64,000 nt of DNA from Pseudomonas sp. Os17 (GCF_001547895.1 NZ_AP014627.1:3723501-3787500); one strand, 5' to 3'; numbered from the stretch's first letter, positions 35,401 to 45,483 are shown. Numbers and translations are program-made. The notes: generated by a model from the sequence alone, not told the origin.

Positions 35401-37327
35401 TGTGGACAAAGGCGTCCTGCAGGGTGTCGTTGAGCTGCTGGATATCCAGGTTCAGGCCTTCGGCAGCGGTGAAGGCGAAGTCGTGGATCCAGAACTCGCG
35501 GCCGTTGTTGTGGCGCAGGCGATACGGGAACTCACCGAGCACCCGCAGGCCGAGGTTTTCCAGGATCGGCAATACGTCGGACAGCGCCAGCGGGGTGTCG
35601 GCGTGGTACAGCTTGCAATGCAGCTCGCGCTGGCCGGACACCTGGCCCAGGGGCTGGTAGAAGCTCATCACCAGCGGATTGGCTTCCGACAGGCTCAGCA
35701 GGTGCTGCATGTCCACCACCGCCGAGTGCGCGGCAAAACGCTCGCGGTAACCGGCCGGGAAGCCTTTGGGGAAGTCCGCCAGCACGTTGGTGCCGTGGGC
35801 TTCGCCGAAGCTTTCCACCACCAGGCTGGCGTAGTCGTCCTGCCAGCTGCGGCAGGCCTGCACCACTTCTTTTTCCAGCAGCAGCGGGTCGATGTCGATG
35901 CGCTGTTTCGGGTCCACTCGCAGGATCAACTGCACGCGGGCCAGCACCGACTCGGAGAAGAAGGTCCAGAATTCGCAGTCAGTGGCTTGCAGACGATCCA
36001 TCAGCACTTGCTGGATCTTCTGCCGCACTTCGGTGGAATAGATGTCGCGCGGCACATAGGCCAGGCAGTAGCAGAAGCGACCGTAGGGGTCCTTGCGCAG
36101 GAACACGCGGATCTTGTTGCGTTCCTGGATCTGCACGATCGACATCACGGTGCTGAACAGCTCGTCCACCGGGGTCTGGAACAGATCGTCCCGAGGCAGC
36201 ACTTCCAGGACCTGGGCCAGTTCCTTGCCCAGGTGCGCCTTGGCCTGGAAGCCCGAGCGCTGTTCGATGACCTCGACCTTGCGGCGAATGTAGGGAATCA
36301 CCCGCACGCTTTCGCCGTACACCGACGAGGTGTAGAGGCCCATGAAGCGGCATTCCTTGATCACCTTGCCGTCGGCATCGATCTGGCGGATCGAGACGAA
36401 GTCCGGGTAGGCCGGACGGTGCACGCGGCTTGGGTGCGCGGCCTTGGCGAACGACAGCGGCGTCGGTTCGCGCAGGTAGTTGACGGCGTAGTCTTCGATG
36501 CGCAGATCTTCGGCGGTCAGGCCGGCGCGCAGCAGTTTGGCCAGGCCGAGGAAGGAGCTCGGGTCATAGTCGATATGCCCGCCGTCCTGATCGGTACCGA
36601 CCACGAACTCTTCATAGCCGAGGAAGGTGAAGTGGTTGCCCACCAGCCATTCGAGGAAGCTCTTGATCTCGGTCTTTTCATCGGCAGCGATGGCGAACTG
36701 GCTGTTGTCGATGCTTTCGATCAGCTCCTGGACCTTGGCCTTCATCGGCTCGAAGTCGGCCACGGCCACTCGCACTTCGCCCAGCACCTGCTCCAGTTCC
36801 TTGCCCAGCACGCTGAGTTCGGCGGCATTGGCGCAACGGTCGATCTCCAGGTACATCAGCGACTCTTGCAGCACGCCTTCGCCCTGGGTGCCCTTGGGCA
36901 GGACTTCCAGCAGCTCGCCCTTGCTGCCACGGCGCACGCTGAGCACGGTGGTCTGCAGGGTGTGGATGCTGTAGCCGCGACGGTTGAGCTCGGTGCGTAC
37001 CGAGTCCACCAGGAACGGCAGGTCGTGGTGCAGCACTTCCACCGCGGTGTGGGTCGACTGCCAGCCGTGACGTTCATAGTCGGGGTTGTAGACGCGCACT
37101 TGCGGTTGCGCGTGGTCGAAGCGCTCAAGCAGGCGCCAGGCAGAAAGGGTGCAGCCCGCCAGGTCGGACATGCGACGCTGGGTGAGTTCGTCCAGGGAAA
37201 TGATGCCGAAGAATTGTTCAGCGAACAGCGCCACTTGTGGCAGTGCCTGTTCACTGATGTGCTGCGCCAGTGCCGCTTGCAGTTGGTGCTGGAAGTCGGC
37301 TTTGCTGGCTGCGGTGAAGAACGCCAT
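32468..37327 (-). CDS. gdhB: Large NAD-specific glutamate dehydrogenase (~180 kDa class)
   Basis: 1619 aa, as in P. aeruginosa GdhB. The start MAFFTAASKADF at 37327 has GGAG eight bases upstream. The N-terminal ~700 residues are regulatory, with ACT-like segments. The Bac_GDH catalytic core is in the second half: VARGGLRWSDREEDFRTE, VPVGAKGGF with the substrate lysine region, FWLGDAFASGGSAGYDHKK, and the nucleotide fold VVGIGDMAGDVFGNGLL. Later blocks are EGGNLGMTQLGRVEF and NTDFIDNAGGVDCSDHEVN. It converts glutamate to 2-oxoglutarate and ammonia with NAD, mainly for amino-acid (arginine) catabolism. Monocistronic. Confidence 0.97.
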   Translation of the reverse strand: MAFFTAASKADFQHQLQAALAQHISEQALPQVALFAEQFFGIISLDELTQRRMSDLAGCTLSAWRLLERFDHAQPQVRVYNPDYERHGWQSTHTAVEVLHHDLPFLVDSVRTELNRRGYSIHTLQTTVLSVRRGSKGELLEVLPKGTQGEGVLQESLMYLEIDRCANAAELSVLGKELEQVLGEVRVAVADFEPMKAKVQELIESIDNSQFAIAADEKTEIKSFLEWLVGNHFTFLGYEEFVVGTDQDGGHIDYDPSSFLGLAKLLRAGLTAEDLRIEDYAVNYLREPTPLSFAKAAHPSRVHRPAYPDFVSIRQIDADGKVIKECRFMGLYTSSVYGESVRVIPYIRRKVEVIEQRSGFQAKAHLGKELAQVLEVLPRDDLFQTPVDELFSTVMSIVQIQERNKIRVFLRKDPYGRFCYCLAYVPRDIYSTEVRQKIQQVLMDRLQATDCEFWTFFSESVLARVQLILRVDPKQRIDIDPLLLEKEVVQACRSWQDDYASLVVESFGEAHGTNVLADFPKGFPAGYRERFAAHSAVVDMQHLLSLSEANPLVMSFYQPLGQVSGQRELHCKLYHADTPLALSDVLPILENLGLRVLGEFPYRLRHNNGREFWIHDFAFTAAEGLNLDIQQLNDTLQDAFVHIVRGDAENDAFNRLVLTAGLPWRDVALLRAYARYLKQIRLGFDLGYIASTLNNHTDIARELTRLFKTRFYLARKLTSEDLEDKQQRLEQAILTALDDVQVLNEDRILRRYLDLIKATLRTNFYQTDANGQNKSYFSFKFNPHLIPELPKPVPKFEIFVYSPRVEGVHLRFGNVARGGLRWSDREEDFRTEVLGLVKAQQVKNSVIVPVGAKGGFLPRRLPLGGSRDEIAAEGIACYRIFISGLLDITDNLKDGVLVPPANVVRHDNDDPYLVVAADKGTATFSDIANGIAIDYGFWLGDAFASGGSAGYDHKKMGITAKGAWVGVQRHFRERGINVQEDSITVVGIGDMAGDVFGNGLLMSDKLQLVAAFNHLHIFIDPNPDPATSFVERKRMFELPRSAWSDYDTSIMSEGGGIFSRSAKSIAISPQMKERFDIQADKLTPTELLNALLKAPVDLLWNGGIGTYVKASSESHADVGDKANDALRVNGNELRCKVVGEGGNLGMTQLGRVEFGLNGGGSNTDFIDNAGGVDCSDHEVNIKILLNEVVQAGDMTDKQRNQLLASMTDEVGGLVLGNNYKQTQALSLAARRAYERAAEYKRLMSDLEGRGKLDRAIEYLPTEEQLTERAATGKGLTRPELSVLISYSKIDLKEALLKSLVPDDDYLTRDMETAFPPSLVAKFSEAMRRHRLKREIVSTQIANDLVNHMGITFVQRLKESTGMSPANVAGAYVIVRDIFHLPHWFRQIEALDHQVSAQVQLELMDELMRLGRRATRWFLRSRRNEQDAARDVAHFGPHLAALGLKLDELLEGPTREGWQSRYTAYVEAGVPELLARMVAGTTHLYTLLPIIEAADVTGHDAAEVAKAYFAVGSALDLPWYLQQISDLPVANNWQAAAREAFRDDVDWQQRAITISVLQMADGPQDMEARVALWLEQNQSMVERWRSMLVEIRAASGTDYAMYAVANRELLDLAMSGQSAL

Positions 37328-37881
37328 CTGTGGTACTCCGCTTGGGCTTGTTATTGATGGTAGCGTCGCGTGCAAACCCCTTGCGGGGCGTTGGTGCATC
37401 CTGCTCCTGGTCTCGGGCAGAGGTCGCAGGATGCCAGGTGGATGAAGCTGGACGAGACGTGCAGGTCACATTCACCTTCCCGGGATGGGCATCTGCAAAA
37501 ACGACTGGCGCCGGCATGCCGCGCAATGCCTTTACAGGTGACCATCACAAATCAGACGCAACCTATTGCACTTGAGAACAAAATGTCCGCTGCGCAGCTT
37601 AACGAGTGAAACGCGGCAGCTGCTTGCGATGCTGCGACATATTCGGTCAACGGCACGCATCCGGACGCTCATGCCCTGAACAACACTAGCAGGCAGCGGG
37701 AAAAAACCAGGGTTTTTCCCCGGTTTCAGGGTACTTGCGTACCAAAAGCGACTGCCGGACCCGATGCGTCCACGACCTGTCCTCAGACAGACAGGCCAGC
37801 AGAAATTCCCCCGGGCTGGCAGAATTGCTTCTTTTTTTGCACCGCCCGGCCGCTGCCGGCCCCAGCCTCAGGAATGCCCCC
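37328..37881. other. Divergent intergenic region gdhB / small hypothetical gene
   Basis: 554 bases, more AT-rich near gdhB. The only clear structure is a hairpin GGGAAAAA-CC-AGG-GTTTTTCCC-type at 37698-37720, which could be a leader structure or attenuator for the downstream gene. No tRNA or small CDS seen. Confidence 0.45.
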
Positions 37882-38238
37882 ATGCTGATGACCACCGCCC
37901 ACCTGATCGCCAACCCCTGCGACGACGAAGAAGACAACATGGCCATGCTCTGCTGCCACAGCAGCCAGGGCGAGATGTTCCTGATGAGCCGCTACCCGGA
38001 CGAAGACGAGCTGGAAATCACCCTCGACGGCGAGCCCTCGACCCTCGATGGCGTGAAGGTCACCCTGAGCCCCACCACCCTGCTGATCGAAATCGCCGCG
38101 GCCGATGCCGACGCCCTCAATGGCGCCGACCACCTGGAAATCCGCCACAGCACCGCCGCCTCGGACCTGGCCGAAGTGGAACTGACCCTGCAGAACATCC
38201 TCAAGGGCACCGGCACCTACATCAGCCAGCTGTCCTGA
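37882..38238 (+). CDS. Conserved hypothetical protein, acidic, 118 aa
   Basis: ATG at 37882 with AGGA eight bases upstream. Acidic protein (DDEEDN, YPDEDELE, DADALNGADH) without signal peptide or membrane segment; mostly alternating beta-type sequence. Two vicinal Cys occur at MLCCHSS. A gene of similar size lies between gdhB and the moxR operon in P. aeruginosa as I recall it. No domain recognised. Confidence 0.75.
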   Translation: MLMTTAHLIANPCDDEEDNMAMLCCHSSQGEMFLMSRYPDEDELEITLDGEPSTLDGVKVTLSPTTLLIEIAAADADALNGADHLEIRHSTAASDLAEVELTLQNILKGTGTYISQLS

Positions 38239-38643
38239 GCCGCCGTCGAACCTGCGGCGGCCTCCAGATCCCCGCGTCTCCTGCGCAGCCTGCGGCAGCG
38301 GCTACACACCCCCGATCGGCATCGGCCTGTAGCCGCTGCTGAGCCACGGCGAAGCTGCGCAAAGGTCCGCAGGACCTTGCCTGACGATCGCCCGCCGATC
38401 CTGGACGGCCTCAAGATCCCTGCCTCTCCTGCGCCAGCATGCCACCCATGCCGTTCGCAGCCTGGGGCAGCGGCTACAGGGCCCGCCCGGGGGAATCGGT
38501 GGGCGGCGCTGTTTTTTTTCGACTAATTCGCTAAATCAGCTGTTCCCCGTTAGTCGCCGCACCCCGCTATGGATTAAAGTATCGCCCCCAGCCCCAAGGT
38601 TATTTCGACGCCCGGGGTGCACCCTCTCCAGGAACAGTCACCG
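38239..38643. other. Repeat-bearing intergenic region before moxR
   Basis: 405 bases. The left two-thirds hold palindromes of the gcagcggctac / gtagccgctgc family (about 38281-38480). The stretch 38505-38590 is AT-richer (poly-T at 38512, TAATTCGCTAAATC, GGATTAAAGTATCG) and most probably holds the promoter of the moxR operon, although no exact boxes can be assigned. Confidence 0.5.
38329..38380 (-). repeat. AAGGTCCTGCGG repeat, inverted copy
   Basis: GTAGCCGCTGCTGAGCCACG followed by gcgaagctgcgcaaaggtccgcaggacc is the reverse complement of the repeats at 18262-18310 and 26759-26810. Confidence 0.7.
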
Positions 38644-39603
<960 letters not shown>

Positions 39604-39608
39604 CCCCC

Positions 39609-40550
39609 ATGACCCAGCCCGTTGCCGAACCCGGCATTCGCATCACCCTCGGTGAACTGATCGAGATGCGCCACCGCGTGCGCGAGGTGCAGCTGTTCTC
39701 CACCCCGAGCCAGCGCAGCCCGCTGATCGGCCTGCACCACTCCAAGCTGCGCGGGCGCGGCGTGGACTTCGACCAGGTGCGGGTCTACCAGGCCGGCGAC
39801 GACGTGCGCACCATCGACTGGCGGGTCACCGCGCGCACCCAGGAACCCCACACCAAGCTGTTCCACGAGGAGCGCGAGCGGCCGATCTTCATCATGGTCG
39901 AGCAGAGCCGCCAGCTGTTCTTCGGCTCCGGGCTGATGTTCAAGTCGGTGCTCGCCGCCCAGGCCGCAAGCCTGATCGGCTGGGCCGCCCTGGGCCATAA
40001 CGACCGGGTCGGCGGGCTGGTCTACGGCGACGACGAGCACTACGAGATCAAGCCCCGGCGCAGCAAGCAGAGCCTGTTGCAGCTGCTCAACCGCCTGGTG
40101 CGGGTCAACCAGTCGCTGCACAGCGAAGCCCAGCCCCAGCGCGATGCCCTGGGCACCGCGCTGCTGCGCGGGCGCGAAGTGCTGCGTCCCGGCAGCCTGG
40201 TGATCGTGATCTGCGACGAGCGCGCCTTGAGCGACGCCGCCGAGCAACAGCTGAGCCTGCTGTCGCGCCATTGCGACCTGCTGCTGATGCCGTTGTCCGA
40301 TCCCCTCGACCACGCCCTGCCCGCCGCCGGCCTGCTGCGCTTTGCCGAACGCGGCGCGCAGCTGGAACTGGACACCCTGAACTACGAACTGCGCCAGGCC
40401 TACCGGGCCCAGAGCGAGGCGCGCATCGCCCGCTGGGAACGCCTGGCGCAAAAACTGCGGGTGCTGCTGATGCCCCTGAGCACCCAGAGCGAAATGGTCG
40501 AGCAACTGCGCGAGTACCTCAATCCGCAGCGCCCGGGAGCCGGCCGATGA
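39609..40550 (+). CDS. DUF58 protein of the MoxR-VWA operon
   Basis: 313 aa. The DUF58 signature RGRGVDFDQVRVYQAGDDVR followed by TIDWRVTART lies at residues 49-77; a VWA-like fold follows (IFIMVEQSRQLFFGSG, ending with LVIVICDERALSD). It has no membrane segment, so it is probably cytoplasmic and contacts MoxR. Starts five bases after the moxR stop and overlaps the next gene by ATGA. Confidence 0.92.
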   Translation: MTQPVAEPGIRITLGELIEMRHRVREVQLFSTPSQRSPLIGLHHSKLRGRGVDFDQVRVYQAGDDVRTIDWRVTARTQEPHTKLFHEERERPIFIMVEQSRQLFFGSGLMFKSVLAAQAASLIGWAALGHNDRVGGLVYGDDEHYEIKPRRSKQSLLQLLNRLVRVNQSLHSEAQPQRDALGTALLRGREVLRPGSLVIVICDERALSDAAEQQLSLLSRHCDLLLMPLSDPLDHALPAAGLLRFAERGAQLELDTLNYELRQAYRAQSEARIARWERLAQKLRVLLMPLSTQSEMVEQLREYLNPQRPGAGR

Positions 40551-41041
40551 GCAGCCTGGAACAACTGCAACCGCTGCTGCCGCCGCCGGATATCGGCCTG
40601 TGGCCACCGGCCCCGGGCTGGTGGGTGCTGGCGGTGGTCCTGCCGCTGCTGGGCCTGGCCCTGTGGCGCTGGCGCCACCTGTGGCCGCGCAAGACCACCC
40701 GCCCTCGCCGCGAACAACCCCTGGACCCGGTGCGCCTGGCCGCCCTGGCGGAACTGGCGCTGTTGCCCAAGCCCTATGACGGCGCCCCGGCCGGCGCCTG
40801 GCTGCAGGCCCTCAATGCCCTGCTCAAGCGCCTGTGCCGCAACCACTATCCCTACAGCCAGAGCCATACCCTCAATGGCCGCAAGTGGCTGGCGTTTCTC
40901 GACAACCGCTGCCCCGCCGCCGGCCTGACCCGCTGGATGGTGCTGGTGGAAGGCGCCTACAAACCCGAGTGCAAGCTCGACGACAAAGCCATCGCCGGCC
41001 TGACCCAGGCGGTGGACACCTGGATTCGCAAGCATGTTTGA
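40547..41041 (+). CDS. DUF4381 membrane protein
   Basis: 164 aa. A Pro-rich N-terminus (LLPPPDIGLWPPAPGWW) precedes one membrane segment (about 25-41), then a basic stretch and a helical cytoplasmic domain (ALNALLKRLCRNHYP and NGRKWLAFLDNRCPA). This is the DUF4381 pattern, always found between DUF58 and VWA genes in this operon type. Start and stop overlap the neighbours (ATGA upstream, eight bases downstream). Biochemical role unknown. Confidence 0.9.
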   Translation: MSSLEQLQPLLPPPDIGLWPPAPGWWVLAVVLPLLGLALWRWRHLWPRKTTRPRREQPLDPVRLAALAELALLPKPYDGAPAGAWLQALNALLKRLCRNHYPYSQSHTLNGRKWLAFLDNRCPAAGLTRWMVLVEGAYKPECKLDDKAIAGLTQAVDTWIRKHV

Positions 41042-42110
41042 GTTCGCCTGGCCGTGGATCTTCGCCCTGTTGCCGCTGCCCTGGCTGCTGCGCCTGGTGC
41101 TGCCGGTGGCCGACAGCGGCGAACCGGCGCTGAAGGTGAGTTTTCTCAGTGATCTGGAAGGTCTGTCGCGGCGCCGGGCCCGGGCCCACATGCCGGCCTG
41201 GCGCCAGCAGGTCCGCTTCGTCCTGCTCTGGGTCTTGTTGCTGCTGGCCGCGGCCCGCCCGCAATGGCTGGGGGAACCGCTGCCGGTGGCCGCCAGTGGC
41301 CGCGACCTGCTGGTGGCGGTGGACGTGTCCGGCTCCATGGACTTTCCCGACATGCAGTGGCAGGACGAAGACGTCAGCCGCCTGAGCCTGGTCAAGCACC
41401 TGCTGGGGGACTTTCTCGAACATCGCGAGGGTGACCGGGTTGGCCTGATCCTGTTCGGCAGCAAGGCCTATCTGCAAGCGCCCCTGACCTTCGACCGGCG
41501 CACGGTACGTATCTGGCTCGACGAGGCGAAGATCGGCATCGCCGGCAAGAACACCGCCATCGGCGACGCCATCGGTCTGGCCCTCAAGCGCCTGCGCCAG
41601 CGTCCGGCGCAGAGCCGGGTGCTGATCCTGGTCACCGACGGCGCCAACAACGGCGGCGAGATCGCACCGATCACCGCCGCCCGGCTGGCCGCCGCGGAAG
41701 GGGTGAAGATCTACCCCATCGGCATCGGCGCCGACCCGCAGGACAGCGCCACGCTCGGGGTACTGGGGCTCAACCCGAGCCTGGACCTGGACGAACCGGC
41801 GCTCAAGGAGCTGGCCGAGGTCACCGGCGGGCGCTACTTCCGCGCCCATGACGGCCAGGAGCTGCAGGCCATCAAGGAAACCCTCGACCAACTGGAGCCG
41901 GTGGCCCAGCAACCGACCCAGGCCCGCCCGGCCCAGGCCCTGTACCACTGGCCCCTGGCGGCCGCCCTGCTGCTCAGCGTGCTGCTGGTGCTGCGCGAGC
42001 GCTGGCCGCACAACCCGCTGCAGCGTTTCTTCAGCGAGTCGAATTTCCTGCTGCCTGCCCATGACTGGCGCCAGCGGCTCAAGCGCCTGCGCTTGCGGAG
42101 GCGTCGATGA
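41034..42110 (+). CDS. BatA-like von Willebrand factor A membrane protein
   Basis: 358 aa. Two N-terminal hydrophobic segments (about 4-24 and 60-75), a VWA domain (about 90-290) with an intact metal-ion-dependent adhesion site DVSGS (97-101) and LVTDGANNGG, and a C-terminal membrane segment near 305-322. It should sit in the inner membrane with the VWA domain outside, chaperoned by MoxR. Eight-base overlap with the preceding gene; ATGA overlap with the next. Confidence 0.93.
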   Translation: MFEFAWPWIFALLPLPWLLRLVLPVADSGEPALKVSFLSDLEGLSRRRARAHMPAWRQQVRFVLLWVLLLLAAARPQWLGEPLPVAASGRDLLVAVDVSGSMDFPDMQWQDEDVSRLSLVKHLLGDFLEHREGDRVGLILFGSKAYLQAPLTFDRRTVRIWLDEAKIGIAGKNTAIGDAIGLALKRLRQRPAQSRVLILVTDGANNGGEIAPITAARLAAAEGVKIYPIGIGADPQDSATLGVLGLNPSLDLDEPALKELAEVTGGRYFRAHDGQELQAIKETLDQLEPVAQQPTQARPAQALYHWPLAAALLLSVLLVLRERWPHNPLQRFFSESNFLLPAHDWRQRLKRLRLRRRR

Positions 42111-43849
42111 TCAGTCTCTGGCCCCACTGGTTCCGGCCCGGATGGTTGCTGGTGCTGCCGCTGCTGGCCCTGCTGCTGTGGAAGCTGTGGCACCGGCAGA
42201 AGCGCGCCGGACGCTGGCAGATGATCCTGCCGCCGGCCTTTCACGCTGCCCTGCTCAGCGGCGGCAACGGCCGCGAAAGCAAGCTGCCCTGGGTGGCCCT
42301 GGGCCTGGCCTGGCTGCTGGCGGTGCTGGCCCTGCTCGGCCCCGGCTGGCAGCGCGTGGAACAGACCAGCCAGAAACCCGCCGACCCGCTGGTGGTGCTG
42401 CTGGAGCTGACCCCGCAGATGCTCGCAAGCGACGTGCCGCCCAACCGCCTGGAGCAGGCCCGGCACAAGTTGCTGGACCTGCTGCAAGCGCGCAGCGACG
42501 CCCAGACCGCGATCGTGGTCTATGCCGGCAGCGCCCACACCCTGGTGCCGCTGTCCGACGACCTGGCCACCAGCCGCAATCTGCTGGACGCGCTGAAACC
42601 GTCGATCATGCCCCAGCCCGGCCAGCGCGCCGACCTGGCCCTGCTCAAGGCCCTCAAGCTGCTGGACCAGGGCGCCCTGGGCCAGGGCCGGGTGCTGCTG
42701 ATGGCCGCGTCCCTCAGCGAACAGGAGCGCCAGGGCATCCGCCAGGCCCTGAGCGGTGACGCGCCGCAGTTGCTGATGCTGGGCCTGGGCAGCCGCGACG
42801 GCGCCCCGGTGACCCTGGAAGACGGCAGCTACCTCAAGGACGACCTGGGGGCGATCCTGGTGTCGCGCCTGGACAGCCCGGACCTCAAGCAGTTCATCGG
42901 CGAGGTCGGCGGCCGCTACCGTCAGGCGCGCCTGGACGACAGCGACCTCAAGGGCCTGGGCCTGCTGGGCGGCCCCCAGGGATTGCGCAACGACGGCCAG
43001 ACCCTGCGCCTGGACACCTGGGCCGACCAGGGCTACTGGCTGTTGCTGCCGCTGCTGTTGCTGGCCGCCTGCGCCGGGCGCCGGGGCTGGCTGTTCTGCC
43101 TGCCGCTGCTGCTGTTGGCCGCGCCGCAACCGAGCTACGCCTTCGACTTGCAAGACCTGTGGCTGCGTCCCGACCAGCAGGGCCGGCGCCTGCTGGAGCA
43201 GCAGCGCCCGGCCGAAGCGGCGCGGCGCTTCCAGGACCCGCAATGGCAAGGCGTGGCCCTGTACGAATCCGGCAACTACAATGCCGCCGCCGAGCGCTTT
43301 GCCGAAGGCAATGACGCCCGCGCCCACTACAATCGCGGCAATGCCCTGGCCCGCAGCGGCGAACTGGAAGCGGCCCTGGACGCCTACGAGCAAGCCCTGG
43401 AACGCCAGCCGGACCTGCAACCGGCCCTGTACAACAAGGCCCTGGTGCAAAGCCTGTTGCAACAGCAGCAGACTGCGCCGCCGACCGCGCCGCAAAAGCC
43501 GCAGAACCCCGACAGCGACGAGAGCAACAACGCCGGGCCCAGCGGCGCCGCGACTCAGCCGGCCAGCGGCAGCGAACCCCCGGACAACGCCGGGCAGACC
43601 GCGACCGAAACCGGCGAGGCCACGGCGCCGCCGCCACCGGGCAACGGCCACAGCGAGGTGCCCGGCAGCGAACTGGACGACCAGCACACCACCACCCCGC
43701 TGCGTCCGGCCCAGGACAGCCTGGACGCCGAACACCAGCAGGCGCTGGAACAATGGCTGCGCAAGATCCCGGATGATCCGGGCGAACTGCTGAGGCGTAA
43801 ATTCTGGTACGAACAGCAACAACATCAGGATCAGGGAAAAACTCGATGA
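42107..43849 (+). CDS. BatB/BatC fusion: degenerate VWA domain plus TPR
   Basis: 580 aa. N-terminal membrane segments (about 12-26 and 62-78) and a VWA-like domain (about 93-290) in which the metal site is ELTPQ (100-104) rather than DxSxS. Another membrane stretch (about 308-345) precedes a TPR region (about 360-450; WQGVALYESGNYNAAAERFA, YNRGNALARSGELEAALDAY). The tail is disordered and Pro/Gln/Thr-rich. The VWA-TPR fusion replaces separate BatB and BatC. The lost metal site suggests a structural or binding role. Confidence 0.9.
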   Translation: MISLWPHWFRPGWLLVLPLLALLLWKLWHRQKRAGRWQMILPPAFHAALLSGGNGRESKLPWVALGLAWLLAVLALLGPGWQRVEQTSQKPADPLVVLLELTPQMLASDVPPNRLEQARHKLLDLLQARSDAQTAIVVYAGSAHTLVPLSDDLATSRNLLDALKPSIMPQPGQRADLALLKALKLLDQGALGQGRVLLMAASLSEQERQGIRQALSGDAPQLLMLGLGSRDGAPVTLEDGSYLKDDLGAILVSRLDSPDLKQFIGEVGGRYRQARLDDSDLKGLGLLGGPQGLRNDGQTLRLDTWADQGYWLLLPLLLLAACAGRRGWLFCLPLLLLAAPQPSYAFDLQDLWLRPDQQGRRLLEQQRPAEAARRFQDPQWQGVALYESGNYNAAAERFAEGNDARAHYNRGNALARSGELEAALDAYEQALERQPDLQPALYNKALVQSLLQQQQTAPPTAPQKPQNPDSDESNNAGPSGAATQPASGSEPPDNAGQTATETGEATAPPPPGNGHSEVPGSELDDQHTTTPLRPAQDSLDAEHQQALEQWLRKIPDDPGELLRRKFWYEQQQHQDQGKTR

Positions 43850-45483
43850 CCCGCTGCACCGCCGCCCTTCTGCTAGCCCTCGCGTTCTGGACTGCCCCGT
43901 CCCAGGCTGCCGGGCTGTCCGCCAGCCTGGACCGCAGCCAGGTGAACGCCGGGGAAACCGTCGAGCTGACCCTGGAGTCCACCGACGTCACCCAGTTCGG
44001 CAAGCCCGATCTCACGCCTCTGGACAGTCAGTTCGAAGTGCGCGGCACACGCCAGGTCAACCAGCTCAACAGCCTGGGCGACAACCACGCCAGCACCCGC
44101 TGGATCATCACCCTGCTGCCGCGCCAGCTCGGCACCCTGGAGATCGCCCCGCTGCAACTGGGCAATCTGCACAGCCAGGCCCTGAGCCTGCAAGTCAACG
44201 CCGGGGCGGCCCAGGACCAGGACGCCCGGCTGGAGCCGGTGTTCATCAAGGCCGAACTCGACCGCCCCAAGGTCTACGTCCAGGCCCAGGCCCTGCTGAC
44301 CCTGCACATCTACCATTCGGTGCCACTGTTCGACGACAGCAACCTCAGCCCCCTGCAACTCGACGATGCCCGGGTCGAGCAACTGGGCGAGCCACGCACC
44401 TACGAAAAACTCATCAATGGCGTGCGTCACGGGGTGATCGAGATGCGCTACGCCCTGTACCCCCAGCGCAGCGGCCAGTTGCAGATCCCGGCGCTGACCT
44501 TCAGCGCCACCCTGGCCAACCCGGGCAACGACCAGGAACCCGCGCCCCAGGCTCCCAAGCCCGGCAAGCTGATCCATGTGAGCTCCGAGCCCATGAGCCT
44601 GGACGTGCTGGGCAAGCCCGCCGGCTATCCCGCCGACGTCCCCTGGCTGCCGGCGCGCCGCCTGGAGTTGACTGAAAGCTGGAACCCGGAGCCCGATCAC
44701 CCGCAGGTCGGTGACTCCCTGACCCGCACCCTGACCCTGCGCGCCGAAGGCCTGTCCAGCACCCAACTGCCGCCCCTGCCCCAGCCCGAGGTCAACGGCC
44801 TGCGCAGCTACCCCGACCAGCCGCAACTGAGCAACCAGCACGTCGAGCAGGGCCTGCTGGGCATTCGCGAAGAGCGCCAGGCGCTGGTGCCGACCCGCAC
44901 CGGCGAAGTGAATTTGCCGGGCCTGGAAGTGACCTGGTGGAACACCCAGGAAGAGCGCCTGGAACTCACCCGCCTGCCGGCCCGCAGCCTGCAAGTGGCG
45001 AACAACCCGAGCCTGGTGGTGGATACCCCGGCCGGCACGCCCCCGGCCGGCAGCAACGATGGTCCGCTCTGGCCCTGGCAACTGAGCACCCTGCTGCTGG
45101 CCTGCACCACCCTCCTGGGCTTCGGCCTGTGGTGGCGGGCACGCTCGCAACCGGCGGTGCTGCGCGCCACCCAGACCGGCCCGAGCCCACGCTCGCTGCT
45201 GGACGACCTCAAGCGCGCCTGTCAGGCCAACGACCCGCAGACCACCCGCCAGGCCCTGGACGCCTGGGCGCGCCAGCAACCGGAAACCCTGGCCGACATG
45301 GCGGCGCGATTCATCCCGCTGTCCGATGCCCTGGACGGCCTCAACGGCGCCCTCTACAGCGAAACCGGCCAGTATTGGCAAGGTGAGGAGCTGTGGCGGG
45401 CAATCCGCGCCATTCCCATCAACGAGCGGGTCCAGGACCCGTTGACGGACACCACCAGCCTGCCACCGCTCTACCCCAAATAA
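43846..45483 (+). CDS. BatD-like protein (oxygen tolerance family)
   Basis: 545 aa. A signal peptide (MTRCTAALLLALAFWTAPSQAA) precedes several beta-sandwich domains typical of BatD (SASLDRSQVNAGETVELTLE; VYVQAQALLTLHIYHSVPLF). A late membrane segment lies near 395-425 (WPWQLSTLLLACTTLLGFGL) followed by a short cytoplasmic helical tail. Last gene of the MoxR-Bat operon, coupled by ATGA. It is probably a periplasmic scaffold for the VWA proteins. Confidence 0.92.
   Translation: MTRCTAALLLALAFWTAPSQAAGLSASLDRSQVNAGETVELTLESTDVTQFGKPDLTPLDSQFEVRGTRQVNQLNSLGDNHASTRWIITLLPRQLGTLEIAPLQLGNLHSQALSLQVNAGAAQDQDARLEPVFIKAELDRPKVYVQAQALLTLHIYHSVPLFDDSNLSPLQLDDARVEQLGEPRTYEKLINGVRHGVIEMRYALYPQRSGQLQIPALTFSATLANPGNDQEPAPQAPKPGKLIHVSSEPMSLDVLGKPAGYPADVPWLPARRLELTESWNPEPDHPQVGDSLTRTLTLRAEGLSSTQLPPLPQPEVNGLRSYPDQPQLSNQHVEQGLLGIREERQALVPTRTGEVNLPGLEVTWWNTQEERLELTRLPARSLQVANNPSLVVDTPAGTPPAGSNDGPLWPWQLSTLLLACTTLLGFGLWWRARSQPAVLRATQTGPSPRSLLDDLKRACQANDPQTTRQALDAWARQQPETLADMAARFIPLSDALDGLNGALYSETGQYWQGEELWRAIRAIPINERVQDPLTDTTSLPPLYPK

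Noticed and set aside
32639-37357. 1572-codon plus-strand frame opposite gdhB
   Set aside because: Shadow of gdhB; translation lacks any family pattern while the minus strand encodes an unmistakable glutamate dehydrogenase.
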